A stretch of 22,247 bases of DNA from positions 1 through 22,247 of the forward strand of contig DNYJ01000013.1 of NCBI GenBank assembly GCA_003505155.1. Direction: 5' to 3'. How positions within the stretch are numbered: the first letter of the stretch is position 1; every line of letters starts with the position of its first letter. This DNA is from Candidatus Uhrbacteria bacterium (GTDB lineage: Bacteria > Patescibacteriota > Patescibacteriia > UBA9934 > UBA10169). Position numbers and translations under genes: made by a program. The notes under the pieces are model-generated. The model had not been told where the DNA came from. It saw nothing but the letters and a program-made list of their open reading frames with translations, and did no database searches. Positions 1 to 8,125 of the stretch are shown here, piece after piece.

Positions 1-1
1 T

Positions 2-697
2 GTGGTCGGGACGATTCAGCGCCGTGAGGGACGCGCGGTTTTGGTGGATATCGGACGGGCAACGGGGATTCTCCGTTCCGAAGATCAAGTTCCCGGTGAG
101 CGCTACAATCAAGGTGGTCGGCTCAAATTTTACGTTCGCTCTGTGACGCTCGGAAGCCGCGGGCCGGAGATTCTTCTCTCGCGCACAGACAACGAACTCG
201 TGCGGGGGCTTTTCGCCACCGAAATTCCTGAAATTGCCGACGGCGCCGTGGAGATTAAAGGCATCGCTCGCGAACCCGGCAACCGCACCAAAGTGGCTGT
301 CCACACTGGCGACGATTCGATTGATCCGATCGGAGCCTGCATCGGCCAGCGCGGGACCCGTATTCAGACGGTGATTGCCGAACTTGGGGGTGAGAAAGTG
401 GATATCGTCCATTGGAGCGAGAACCGCGAGGAATACATCGTTTCGGCTCTCTCTCCGGCGAAAGTTGATCGCGTAACGATCATCGCGGGCGAGCATGGGG
501 AGGAAGCCAACGTGGAAGTGCCGGCGGATCAACTGTCGCTTGCCGTGGGCCGCGGCGGGCAGAACGTGCGTCTTGCCTCGCGCCTTGTGGAGATACGCAT
601 CAATATTCTCGGCGCGGGGAAGGAGGAACAGAAGGTTGAGGACGTAGCAGGCGTAGAAAGCGTAGAAACGGCCACGGAGAAAATAAAAGAGGAATAG
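2..697 (+). CDS. nusA: Transcription termination/antitermination factor NusA, 3' part (5' end outside window)
   Basis: NusA binds RNA polymerase and nascent RNA and modulates pausing, termination and antitermination. The visible 231 residues begin inside the S1 domain (roughly residues 1-45). Two KH domains follow. KH1 shows the GxxG-type motif IGQRG near residues 113-117, and KH2 shows VGRGGQNVRLASRL near 182-195. An acidic, Glu-rich tail ends the protein, with no extra C-terminal repeats. The GTG at position 2 is only the first whole codon in the window; the N-terminal NusA domain and the start codon lie upstream. yidC follows after 5 nt, so the two are probably co-transcribed. The usual infB neighbour is not next to it. 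The family assignment is firm. Confidence 0.96.
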   Translation: MVGTIQRREGRAVLVDIGRATGILRSEDQVPGERYNQGGRLKFYVRSVTLGSRGPEILLSRTDNELVRGLFATEIPEIADGAVEIKGIAREPGNRTKVAVHTGDDSIDPIGACIGQRGTRIQTVIAELGGEKVDIVHWSENREEYIVSALSPAKVDRVTIIAGEHGEEANVEVPADQLSLAVGRGGQNVRLASRLVEIRINILGAGKEEQKVEDVAGVESVETATEKIKEE

Positions 698-702
698 TTT
701 CT

Positions 703-1437
703 ATGCAATTTTTCCACACGTTCCTCGCCGAGCCGATGTATAACCTGCTTGTTTGGATTTACACCGTTCTGCCGTTTCAGGACATCGGTGTCGCCATCAT
801 CCTTCTTACCATTCTTATTAAGGCCGTCCTCTGGCCGCTCACGGGGAAATCACTCAAGGGGCAGAAGGCTCTCCAGTCGCTTCAGCCCAAGATGGAGGCG
901 CTCAAGAAACAGTATAAGGATGATAAGGAAAAACTGGCGAAGGAAATGATGGCGCTCTACAAGACGGAAAAAGTGAACCCCGCGTCGTCGTGCCTGCCGC
1001 TCCTCATTCAGTTGCCCATTCTGATCGCGCTCTACCGCGTGCTCCTTGTGGGGCTCAACAATGGTGACACCTATCGCCTCTACGGATTCGTGACGAACCC
1101 CGGCGCCATCAACGAACTGTTTCTCGGCTTCATTGATCTCGCGCATCCGGCCATTTGGCTCGCGGTCCTTGCCGGCATCGCGCAGTACTTCCAGGCCAAG
1201 ATGCTCCAAGCTCGCCGTCCGCCCAAGGCCATCCGAGAAAAAGAAGGCGCCAAGGATGAAGATATGATGGTGACGATGAACAAGTCCATGCTGTACTTCA
1301 TGCCGGTGATTACCGTCGTCATTGGCGCCACGTTCCCTGGTGGTCTCGCGCTCTACTGGCTCGTGGTTACGCTTCTCTCGATTTTGCAACAATATCTCGT
1401 GTTCAAACACGAACCGAAAGCGGCGGAAGGAACGTAA
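703..1437 (+). CDS. yidC: YidC/Oxa1-family membrane protein insertase
   Basis: This protein inserts and folds membrane proteins, alone or with SecYEG. Its 244 residues match the short YidC type that lacks the large periplasmic domain of proteobacteria. Visible parts: a first conserved membrane segment (about residues 27-46), a Lys-rich cytoplasmic coiled hairpin (about 50-90), the segment after NPASSCLPLLIQLPILIALY, and two or three further hydrophobic segments towards the C terminus, followed by a basic tail. The residue usually found as Arg in the first conserved helix is Lys40 here (ILIKAVLWPL), which keeps the positive charge. The start at 703 lies 5 nt after nusA; AGAGG about 10 nt upstream is a weak Shine-Dalgarno, and the start context is CTATG. 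Confidence 0.95.
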   Translation: MQFFHTFLAEPMYNLLVWIYTVLPFQDIGVAIILLTILIKAVLWPLTGKSLKGQKALQSLQPKMEALKKQYKDDKEKLAKEMMALYKTEKVNPASSCLPLLIQLPILIALYRVLLVGLNNGDTYRLYGFVTNPGAINELFLGFIDLAHPAIWLAVLAGIAQYFQAKMLQARRPPKAIREKEGAKDEDMMVTMNKSMLYFMPVITVVIGATFPGGLALYWLVVTLLSILQQYLVFKHEPKAAEGT

Positions 1438-1453
1438 CGTTCAACACAGAAAT

Positions 1454-1475
1454 CGGGCGTCGCGCTCGGTTTTTT
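1454..1475 (+). terminator. Candidate intrinsic terminator after yidC
   Basis: CGGGCG pairs with CGCTCG (one G-U pair) around a TCG loop and is followed by G and six T. It lies 16 nt after the yidC stop. The U-tract directly abuts the -10 box of the next gene, so termination and the next promoter are packed within about 30 nt. Confidence 0.55.
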
Positions 1476-1483
1476 GGTATGAT
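1475..1483 (+). promoter_or_regulatory. Extended -10 promoter for the nucleotidyltransferase gene
   Basis: TGG-TATGAT fits an extended -10 (TGnTATAAT-like). Nine bases separate it from the ATG at 1493, so the mRNA would start within 2-3 nt of the start codon. No convincing -35 is seen, and none is strictly needed for an extended -10. Confidence 0.5.
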
Positions 1484-1492
1484 GGTGGCGTT

Positions 1493-2398
1493 ATGATGAG
1501 CGATCTTGAGAAGGATATTTTACGCACGGTGCTGTGGTTTTCTCTTTTTGCCTATCCTCCGACGGCGTTTGAAGTTTGGAAGTGGATGTTGCGCCCCTCG
1601 GCGTCGCGCACGCTTTTCGATGTGGTCTTCGCGCTCGCTTCTTCTAAGGAACTTCATACGCTTTTGCTGGAGGATGAAGGCGTCTATGTTCTGCGCGACA
1701 GCACAACGTCCTCGGCGTTGCGCCGCGAGCGGTTCGGGGATGCGGTGCGCAAGATGGAACGGGTGCGGCGCGCAGTCGGATATTTGAAACGTATTCCGTT
1801 CGTCCGCGGCGTAGGGGTTTGCAACACGCTCTCGTGGATGCAGACGACCCCCGAAAGTGACATTGACCTTTTTATCATTGTGCGCGAAGGGTCGCTTTGG
1901 ACGACGCGGCTTCTTTCCGTCCTGCCGTTTAAACTGCTCCGAGCTCGTCCGGGCGAACGGGTGCGGGATCCTTTCTGCTTCAGCTTCTTCTTGAGCGATG
2001 CGAGCTTGAATCTTGAAACGCTTGCGCTTCCCGGCGGCGATCCGTATCTTGCCTATTGGACGAAATCCATCATTCCCGTATTCGATCGCGATGGCGTCTT
2101 CGAGGAGTTTCAGCGCGCCAACGCTTGGACATGGGATGTTCTCTCGCAAGCGCACGCGCGCGGAGTCGTCTGCGATGGGAGCCGGGCACGCCGGGCTCCG
2201 GATTGGCTGGAGCGTACGGCTTCAAAACTCCAGCAACGTCAATTTCCCGAAACGATCACGCAAATGGCGAACCGCGATTCCCGCGTCGTCGTCTCCGATG
2301 CCATGCTGAAATTTCATGCGAACGATCGCCGCGAACTCTTCCGCGATCGCTTTGCCGACTCTTGTGAAATCCATCACCTCTCCTATGACACGACTTGA
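1493..2398 (+). CDS. Nucleotidyltransferase-domain protein
   Basis: This 301-residue soluble protein has a nucleotidyltransferase-like core. ESDIDLFIIV (Asp123 and Asp125) matches the metal-binding DxD strand of the Pol-beta/MNT superfamily. It is preceded by a helix-rich N-terminal region that could be winged-helix-like. The classical GS motif upstream of the DxD is not clear, so activity is uncertain. The substrate cannot be told from sequence. The start at 1493 (MMSD) is chosen because the reading frame upstream overlaps yidC and lacks family-like sequence, and because the -10 box lies 9 nt before it. It overlaps the following ligase gene by 14 nt, which suggests translational coupling and a possible role in surface polysaccharide work (inference). 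Confidence 0.72.
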   Translation: MMSDLEKDILRTVLWFSLFAYPPTAFEVWKWMLRPSASRTLFDVVFALASSKELHTLLLEDEGVYVLRDSTTSSALRRERFGDAVRKMERVRRAVGYLKRIPFVRGVGVCNTLSWMQTTPESDIDLFIIVREGSLWTTRLLSVLPFKLLRARPGERVRDPFCFSFFLSDASLNLETLALPGGDPYLAYWTKSIIPVFDRDGVFEEFQRANAWTWDVLSQAHARGVVCDGSRARRAPDWLERTASKLQQRQFPETITQMANRDSRVVVSDAMLKFHANDRRELFRDRFADSCEIHHLSYDTT

Positions 2399-3707
2399 AC
2401 ACTATCGAACGCGGCTGTTGCTTGCCGCTCTTTTTCTCCTTCCGTGGCAGACGCGGTGGATGTTCGGGTTCGAACCTCTCTCAAGCGGCATCTCCGAGTT
2501 CGGCGTCTTGAGCCTCTTCGCCGTCGAGATTCTCATCGTCGCGAGCTTCATTCTCCCCGCCCGAACGATCGGCATCGTTCAGTCGGGCGGGCAGCCGTTT
2601 ATCAAGCACCGTCCAGAGTTTGATCTAACGGTCGTCTTGGGTTGGCTCATGGTGCTCGCCGTTCTCGCCTCCGTTGTTGTTGCTCCAAATACCAACCTTG
2701 CCTCAATGGCTTGGCTTCATATTCTTGTCGGATACCTTCTCTTTCTCGGACTTCTCAACAAACACCTCAAACCGCAGGAAGCGCTCCTGGCCTTCGCGCT
2801 CGGTCTCATTTTGCCATCCCTCCTCGGTATGTATCAGGCAGTCGCGGGAGTCTCACCCTCGTCAACATGGCTTGGGCTTGCCGCACATGATGCGATGACG
2901 CCCGGCGCGAGCGTGATCGAGACGTTCTCGCTTCGTTTTCTGCGTGCCTACGGATCGTTTCAACATCCCAACATCTTCGGAGGCTACCTTGCGGTCGGTC
3001 TCTTCGCCGTTTTTCTCTTTCCACGCTGGTATCGCTCGCGTCGAGCTCGTCTCGGCGCCTACGCGATGGGAGCGCTCTTTGCATCCACGCTTGTACTTAC
3101 ATACTCGCGTTCGGCATGGCTTGCCTTCGCGCTCTCGTTTGCTATCACCGGCTGGATGCTCTTTACGCACCATCGTGTGGAGATGCGCCGTGTCATCCCG
3201 CTTGGTCTCATCATCCTCGTCATGATTTTTTTCACTGTGACGCTTTTCTCAAATCCGATCTTTACGCGATTTGATGCGACGGCGAGACTCGAGGCGCAAT
3301 CAATTGAAGAGCGTTTCGACGGCATCGAAGAATGGAAGCGTGTCGTCTCCGGAAATGTTCTCGAAGGCGTTGGAGCGGGGAACTATACGGTTGCGCTCGA
3401 GGAGACGTTCCCGGGTCGCGAAGCGTACGCTTATCAGCCCGTGCATAACACCTATCTTCTCATTTTCTCGGAAGTTGGCATCATCGGCGTTCTCTTCATT
3501 CTTCTCTGGGCGGCCTCCATTGATCGCTACAATTATGCCCAAATTCCGAGAGTTCCCGCTGTGGGAGCTCTGGCAATGGGCAACGCCGTTCTCATCATCG
3601 GTTTCCTCGATCACTACATCTGGTCCCTCTGGCCCGGCCTTGCCCTCCTCGCCTTCGTGATGGCCATGACCCTCCGTCTCTCCGAACCGGGGGTTGAAAA
3701 AGAATAA
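2385..3707 (+). CDS. O-antigen ligase/polymerase-like membrane protein (WaaL/Wzy family)
   Basis: This is a polytopic membrane protein of 440 residues with about ten to twelve hydrophobic segments. Family hallmarks visible are FQHPNIFGGYLAVGL in the middle, LTYSRSAWLAFAL, and VHNTYLLIFSEVGIIG near residue 352, the last inside the large extracytoplasmic loop and following helix. The family transfers or polymerises undecaprenyl-linked glycans outside the membrane; the exact glycan is unknown. The start at 2385 lies inside the 3' end of the preceding gene, in the CTATG context that recurs in this window. The last 25 codons occur again in altered form at 4510-4584 and partly at 5401-5433, beyond the transposases. 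Confidence 0.85.
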   Translation: MTRLEHYRTRLLLAALFLLPWQTRWMFGFEPLSSGISEFGVLSLFAVEILIVASFILPARTIGIVQSGGQPFIKHRPEFDLTVVLGWLMVLAVLASVVVAPNTNLASMAWLHILVGYLLFLGLLNKHLKPQEALLAFALGLILPSLLGMYQAVAGVSPSSTWLGLAAHDAMTPGASVIETFSLRFLRAYGSFQHPNIFGGYLAVGLFAVFLFPRWYRSRRARLGAYAMGALFASTLVLTYSRSAWLAFALSFAITGWMLFTHHRVEMRRVIPLGLIILVMIFFTVTLFSNPIFTRFDATARLEAQSIEERFDGIEEWKRVVSGNVLEGVGAGNYTVALEETFPGREAYAYQPVHNTYLLIFSEVGIIGVLFILLWAASIDRYNYAQIPRVPAVGALAMGNAVLIIGFLDHYIWSLWPGLALLAFVMAMTLRLSEPGVEKE

Positions 3708-3709
3708 CT

Positions 3710-3730
3710 TGCAGGAGCTAAGCTCCTGCA
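3710..3730. repeat. REP-type palindrome A, copy 1
   Basis: Arms TGCAGGAGCT and AGCTCCTGCA surround a single central A. It sits 2 nt after the ligase stop and 13 nt before the first RAYT. It shares the core AGCTAAGCT with all other palindromes in the patch. REP palindromes next to RAYT genes are the expected targets of the encoded enzyme. Confidence 0.9.
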
Positions 3731-3743
3731 GAATTAAAAATCT

Positions 3744-4448
3744 ATGCGTAAACTAACATTTGATACCGACGAGTATTATCACATCTACAATCGAGGGGTG
3801 GATCATCGTGATATTTTCTTAGCTGACACGGATAAACAGAGATTCTATGAGTCGCTCTATCTCTTTAATGATAAAAAACATGAACGGCGTCGAGGAGGGT
3901 TCGATATAGATCGAGCCATGCTCTTGTCGGGCGCAGAGGTCTTTTCCTATGATCGAGATCTTCTAATGTCCCTTGTAGGTTTTAAACTCATGACGAATCA
4001 TTATCATCTGCTTGTACGTCAAGAACAGGATGACGGCATCTCGGAATTTATGCATCGTTTAGGCACGGGGTATACGAATTTTATCAATGTAAAGGAGAAA
4101 AGAAGTGGAAGTCTTTTTGAGGGACCGTTTAAGGCGGTTCACATCACATCAGATGCACAATTGGAACACGTGATTCGTTATATGCACTTGAATGAAGTTG
4201 ATAGGCACGGGATTCCGTGGCGAGAGGGAAGAGTCGAGGATTGGAGAGAGGTTTTGACTATTTTGGATGCCGATAATTACTCCAGTCACGGTGTCTATTG
4301 TGGTCGTGGACAAGAACTTCCTGTCGTAAATCTCGAGCTTGCTCACGGGCTTTTCCCCGATCCAGAAGAATATCTAGAGTTTCTTCGTTCATGGTCTCAA
4401 AGCGACATGGTACACATCCCGGAGGATTTGATAGTTTGCAGGAGCTAA
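3744..4448 (+). CDS. REP-associated tyrosine transposase (RAYT), Y1/HUH family, copy 1
   Basis: This 234-residue IS200/TnpA-like enzyme is predicted to nick and join single-stranded REP DNA. The metal-binding HUH motif is His86-Tyr87-His88 in MTNHYHLLV. The likely nucleophile is Tyr110 in LGTGYTNFIN, followed by the family-typical SGSLFEGPFKAV. The N terminus EYYHIYNRGVDHRDIF is also typical. All expected catalytic residues are present, so it looks intact. It is flanked by palindrome A on both sides. The stop codon TAA and the last three residues (CRS) are read from the downstream palindrome itself. The start at 3744 has a CTATG context and no Shine-Dalgarno. Confidence 0.93.
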   Translation: MRKLTFDTDEYYHIYNRGVDHRDIFLADTDKQRFYESLYLFNDKKHERRRGGFDIDRAMLLSGAEVFSYDRDLLMSLVGFKLMTNHYHLLVRQEQDDGISEFMHRLGTGYTNFINVKEKRSGSLFEGPFKAVHITSDAQLEHVIRYMHLNEVDRHGIPWREGRVEDWREVLTILDADNYSSHGVYCGRGQELPVVNLELAHGLFPDPEEYLEFLRSWSQSDMVHIPEDLIVCRS

Positions 4449-4460
4449 GCTCCTGCAAAC
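4434..4460. repeat. REP-type palindrome A, copy 2
   Basis: Thirteen-base arms surround a central A at 4447. The inner ten bases equal copy 1; outside them are GTT on the left and AAC on the right. The left arm carries the last codons of the first RAYT and the centre supplies its stop. Confidence 0.9.
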
Positions 4461-4476
4461 ACCGGTATTTATTGGT

Positions 4477-4503
4477 ATATGCAGGAGCTAAGCTCCTGCA
4501 TAT
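4477..4503. repeat. REP-type palindrome A, copy 3
   Basis: The inner arms match copies 1 and 2, but the outer bases are ATA on the left and TAT on the right. Compared with copy 2 (GTT/AAC) the outer bases changed on both sides in a pairing-preserving way. It lies 16 nt after copy 2 in a tandem REP pair, and the ligase-tail fragment starts about 6 nt later. Confidence 0.9.
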
Positions 4504-4509
4504 CTTTCC

Positions 4510-4611
4510 TACATCTGGTCCCTCTGGCCCGGCCTAGCCCTCCTCGCCTTCGTCATGGCGATGACATTGCGCCTATCAGAGCCCCCGGGGGGTAATAAAT
4601 CGTTAGCTTAG
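4510..4611 (+). pseudogene. Orphan fragment of an O-antigen ligase 3' end, copy 1
   Basis: Codons from 4510 encode YIWSLWPGLALLAFVMAM, then TLRLSEP, identical in protein to the end of the ligase at 3615-3689. Ten of the 25 codons differ, and every difference is synonymous. It then diverges (PGGNKSLA) and stops at a TAG inside palindrome B. No upstream part of the ligase or start codon precedes it. It is therefore a remnant, but one whose pattern shows a history as a translated gene end. Confidence 0.85.
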
Positions 4612-4618
4612 CTAACGA
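4600..4618. repeat. REP-type palindrome B, copy 1
   Basis: Arms TCGTTAGCT and AGCTAACGA surround a central T. The core AGCTTAGCT is shared with type A apart from the centre; the outer arms are different. It lies 13 nt before the second RAYT start. Confidence 0.88.
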
Positions 4619-4631
4619 AAGACAGTCATTT

Positions 4632-5330
4632 ATGAGAGAGCTTCAATTCGATGTTGGTGAGTACTATCACATCTACAACCGAGGTGTTGATTGTCGGGAT
4701 GTTTTTTGTTCACCAGCAGAATTTACCAGATTCTACGAATCGCTCTACTTGTTTAATGATAGTAAGTATGAACGAAGAGAAACCGGGCAACTTAATCGTA
4801 TGGTGTTGTTGGCTGGCTCGGAAGTGTTTTCGTACGATCGAGATCTCTTAGTATCCATTGTGGCTTTTAAGATGATGACGAACCACTTTCATATTATTCT
4901 TCGTGAAGAACATGAAAATGGTATTTCGATATTTATGCATAAGTTGGGGACAGGTTACACGCACTTCTTTAACAAAGGTCATGGTCGAAGCGGCAGTTTG
5001 TTTGAAGGGCCATTTAAGGCTGTACACATCCAATCTGATGCTCAACTGGAACACTCCATTCGTTACGCTCACTTTAATGAACTCGATCGTCATGGGATTC
5101 TGTGGCGTGAAGGCAAGGTTGAAGATTGGTGTCAGGCTTTAGATATTTTGGATAAAGACACTCATTCCAGTCATGGTGTGTACTGTGGTCAGTCACAGGA
5201 TCTCCCCGTTGTCGATCTGGAGTTAGTTTTGGGTCTTTTTCCTGATCCGAAAGAGTACCGCGAGTTTCTCCGATCTTGGGCACAAAGTAGTATCGATGAC
5301 ATTCCCAAAGATATCTGGAATATCCATTAA
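4632..5330 (+). CDS. REP-associated tyrosine transposase (RAYT), Y1/HUH family, copy 2
   Basis: This 232-residue paralogue of the RAYT at 3744-4448 is about two-thirds identical by eye. The HUH motif is His85-Phe86-His87 in MTNHFHIIL, the likely nucleophile Tyr109 is in LGTGYTHFFN, and the SGSLFEGPFKAVHI segment is conserved, so it also looks intact. It is flanked by palindrome B rather than palindrome A on both sides. Its stop codon directly abuts the downstream palindrome B. The divergence from copy 1 is spread over the whole protein, so this is not a recent duplication. The start at 4632 is chosen by alignment with copy 1 (MRELQFD against MRKLTFD). Confidence 0.93.
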   Translation: MRELQFDVGEYYHIYNRGVDCRDVFCSPAEFTRFYESLYLFNDSKYERRETGQLNRMVLLAGSEVFSYDRDLLVSIVAFKMMTNHFHIILREEHENGISIFMHKLGTGYTHFFNKGHGRSGSLFEGPFKAVHIQSDAQLEHSIRYAHFNELDRHGILWREGKVEDWCQALDILDKDTHSSHGVYCGQSQDLPVVDLELVLGLFPDPKEYREFLRSWAQSSIDDIPKDIWNIH

Positions 5331-5355
5331 ATCGTTAGCTAAGCTAACGATTTAA
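5327..5355. repeat. REP-type palindrome B, copy 2
   Basis: A perfect palindrome with 14-base arms around a central A at 5341; the inner part equals copy B1 except for the central base. It overlaps the stop codon of the second RAYT. Confidence 0.9.
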
Positions 5356-5380
5356 CTGTGTCGGTGTCAATCACTAACCT

Positions 5381-5395
5381 CGGAGCTTAGCTCCG
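5381..5395. repeat. Palindrome C with the shared REP core
   Basis: Arms CGGAGCT and AGCTCCG surround a central T. The core AGCTTAGCT is shared with types A and B, while the outer arm (CGG) belongs to neither. It may be a REP of a third, absent RAYT, or a decayed type A. Confidence 0.65.
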
Positions 5396-5400
5396 CTAAA

Positions 5401-5433
5401 GGCCTGGCCTTGCCCTTCTCGTCTTCGTCATGG
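5401..5433 (+). pseudogene. Orphan fragment of an O-antigen ligase 3' end, copy 2
   Basis: Thirty-three bases align without gaps to ligase positions 3631-3663. Read in the ligase frame they give PGLALLVFVM; of the differences only one changes an amino acid (Ala to Val). It lies between palindrome C and a degenerate palindrome A, just as copy 1 lies between palindromes A and B. Confidence 0.72.
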
Positions 5434-5435
5434 TT

Positions 5436-5456
5436 TGCAGGAGTTAAGCTCCCGCA
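5436..5456. repeat. Degenerate REP-type palindrome A, copy 4
   Basis: Differs from copy 1 at two positions (GAGTTAAGCT in place of GAGCTAAGCT, and CCCGCA in place of CCTGCA). One change leaves a G-U pair and the other a mismatch. It is the outermost palindrome of the patch. Confidence 0.75.
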
Positions 5457-5516
5457 TGACGAGGTTTATTTGACGAGAGAGCAGGCTTAGAGGTACCTTT
5501 TAATTAGGAGGTTCCC

Positions 5517-5867
5517 ATGACTTGGTTTGAAGAATTGCGTCGCGAGTTTCGGACTCGCATGGAGCCAATCCGTCGGGCGTACGCAGAGCAAGAGATCGAG
5601 CGCGGGCGCAAGGACGAGGCTCGTCGTGCCAGGATCGTAGAGGCTCTCGAGCGCGCCGGTGCCGAAGGGCGAACGGGGTGGCAGCTCGTGCGCGAGCTCT
5701 CGCCACGGATCCGGAGGGCCACTCTCTACCGCGATCTCTCGCGCATGTCGCTCAAGGGCGAGATCACCCGCATTCTCACGCCCCGCGATCCCGCCGAGGG
5801 CTGGCCCGGCCCGCCCCACCAGCGCTTCTACGCCAACGAGTACGCGTTCAGGCAGTCCGTCGTGTAG
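5517..5867 (+). CDS. Small winged-helix-like protein of unknown function
   Basis: This 116-residue, Arg-rich protein has a charged N-terminal helix (about residues 1-40), then a compact region with a helix-turn-helix look (GRTGWQLVRELSPRIRRATLYRDLSRM, partly residues 54-80), and a short tail. It could bind DNA, but no named family is recognised. It has the best ribosome site in the window: AGGAGG at 5506-5511, 5 nt before the ATG. A weak TTGACG/TACCTT promoter lies at 5470-5499. It sits between the RAYT patch and the groES promoter and ends before a hairpin terminator, so it is its own unit. The strong Shine-Dalgarno and GC-rich codons set it apart from its neighbours. Confidence 0.65.
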   Translation: MTWFEELRREFRTRMEPIRRAYAEQEIERGRKDEARRARIVEALERAGAEGRTGWQLVRELSPRIRRATLYRDLSRMSLKGEITRILTPRDPAEGWPGPPHQRFYANEYAFRQSVV

Positions 5868-5919
5868 CTCGCCTGCTCTCTCCTCCTTGCCTTCGGCTGA
5901 TCACGGCCGTCCTCATCTC

Positions 5920-5948
5920 CCGGGTGTCACTACACCCGGTCTTCTTCT
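5920..5948 (+). terminator. Hairpin terminator after the winged-helix-like gene
   Basis: CCGGGTGT pairs perfectly with ACACCCGG around a CACT loop. A pyrimidine-rich tail (TCTTCTTCT) follows rather than a clean T-run. It separates this gene from the groES promoter 23 nt further on. Confidence 0.6.
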
Positions 5949-5970
5949 ACCAGAGCTTATCTCAACCGGC

Positions 5971-5999
5971 TTGACAGTCTGTTTTTTGTTAGGTAAAAA
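5971..5999 (+). promoter_or_regulatory. Sigma70-type promoter of groES-groEL
   Basis: TTGACA at 5971-5976 is a perfect -35. After 17 nt comes TAAAAA at 5994-5999 as a less perfect -10. The predicted transcript start falls within or just before the CIRCE operator, the classic arrangement for HrcA control. Confidence 0.75.
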
Positions 6000-6008
6000 T
6001 AGTCCTCG

Positions 6009-6035
6009 CAAGCACTCTCATGTCCCGAGTGCTAA
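6009..6035. promoter_or_regulatory. CIRCE operator (HrcA binding site) of groES-groEL
   Basis: The right half is the consensus GAGTGCTAA. The left half is CAAGCACTC, against TTAGCACTC in the consensus. The spacer is exactly 9 nt. Repression by HrcA, itself stabilised by GroEL, is the known mechanism; hrcA is not in this window. Confidence 0.93.
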
Positions 6036-6078
6036 TCTCTCCAACTTCTAATACCTTTCTAACATCATCCACTTTTCT

Positions 6079-8017
<1,939 letters not shown>

Positions 8018-8064
8018 GCGGATTGATCCATCTCTGTTGCTGTGGGCACTTGAGAATTGATTTC

Positions 8065-8097
8065 AAAGACGAAGCGCGAGCTTCGTCTTTCGGTTTT
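8065..8097 (+). terminator. Intrinsic terminator of the groES-groEL operon
   Basis: AAAGACGAAGC pairs perfectly with GCTTCGTCTTT around a GCGA tetraloop, followed by CGGTTTT. It lies 47 nt after the groEL stop. Confidence 0.85.
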
Positions 8098-8107
8098 CCC
8101 CATTTTT

Positions 8108-8116
8108 TGTCATAAT
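8108..8116 (+). promoter_or_regulatory. Extended -10 promoter for the small membrane protein gene
   Basis: TGT-CATAAT is an extended -10 lying exactly 9 nt before the ATG at 8126. It would give a nearly leaderless transcript, as at 1475 and 11128. Confidence 0.55.
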
Positions 8117-8125
8117 GGTGATTGT

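Noticed and set aside
2396-2398. UGA recoding to Gly or Trp as in some CPR lineages
   Set aside because: TGA ends several genes at sensible points (2398, 18622), and RF2, which reads UGA, is present with its regulatory TGA.
3744-5330. Recent tandem duplication of one RAYT unit
   Set aside because: The two proteins differ at about one third of positions throughout and have different palindromes, so any duplication is old or they arrived separately.
3710-5456. A CRISPR array
   Set aside because: The repeats are palindromes of three types at irregular distances, associated with HUH transposases, without uniform spacers or cas genes.
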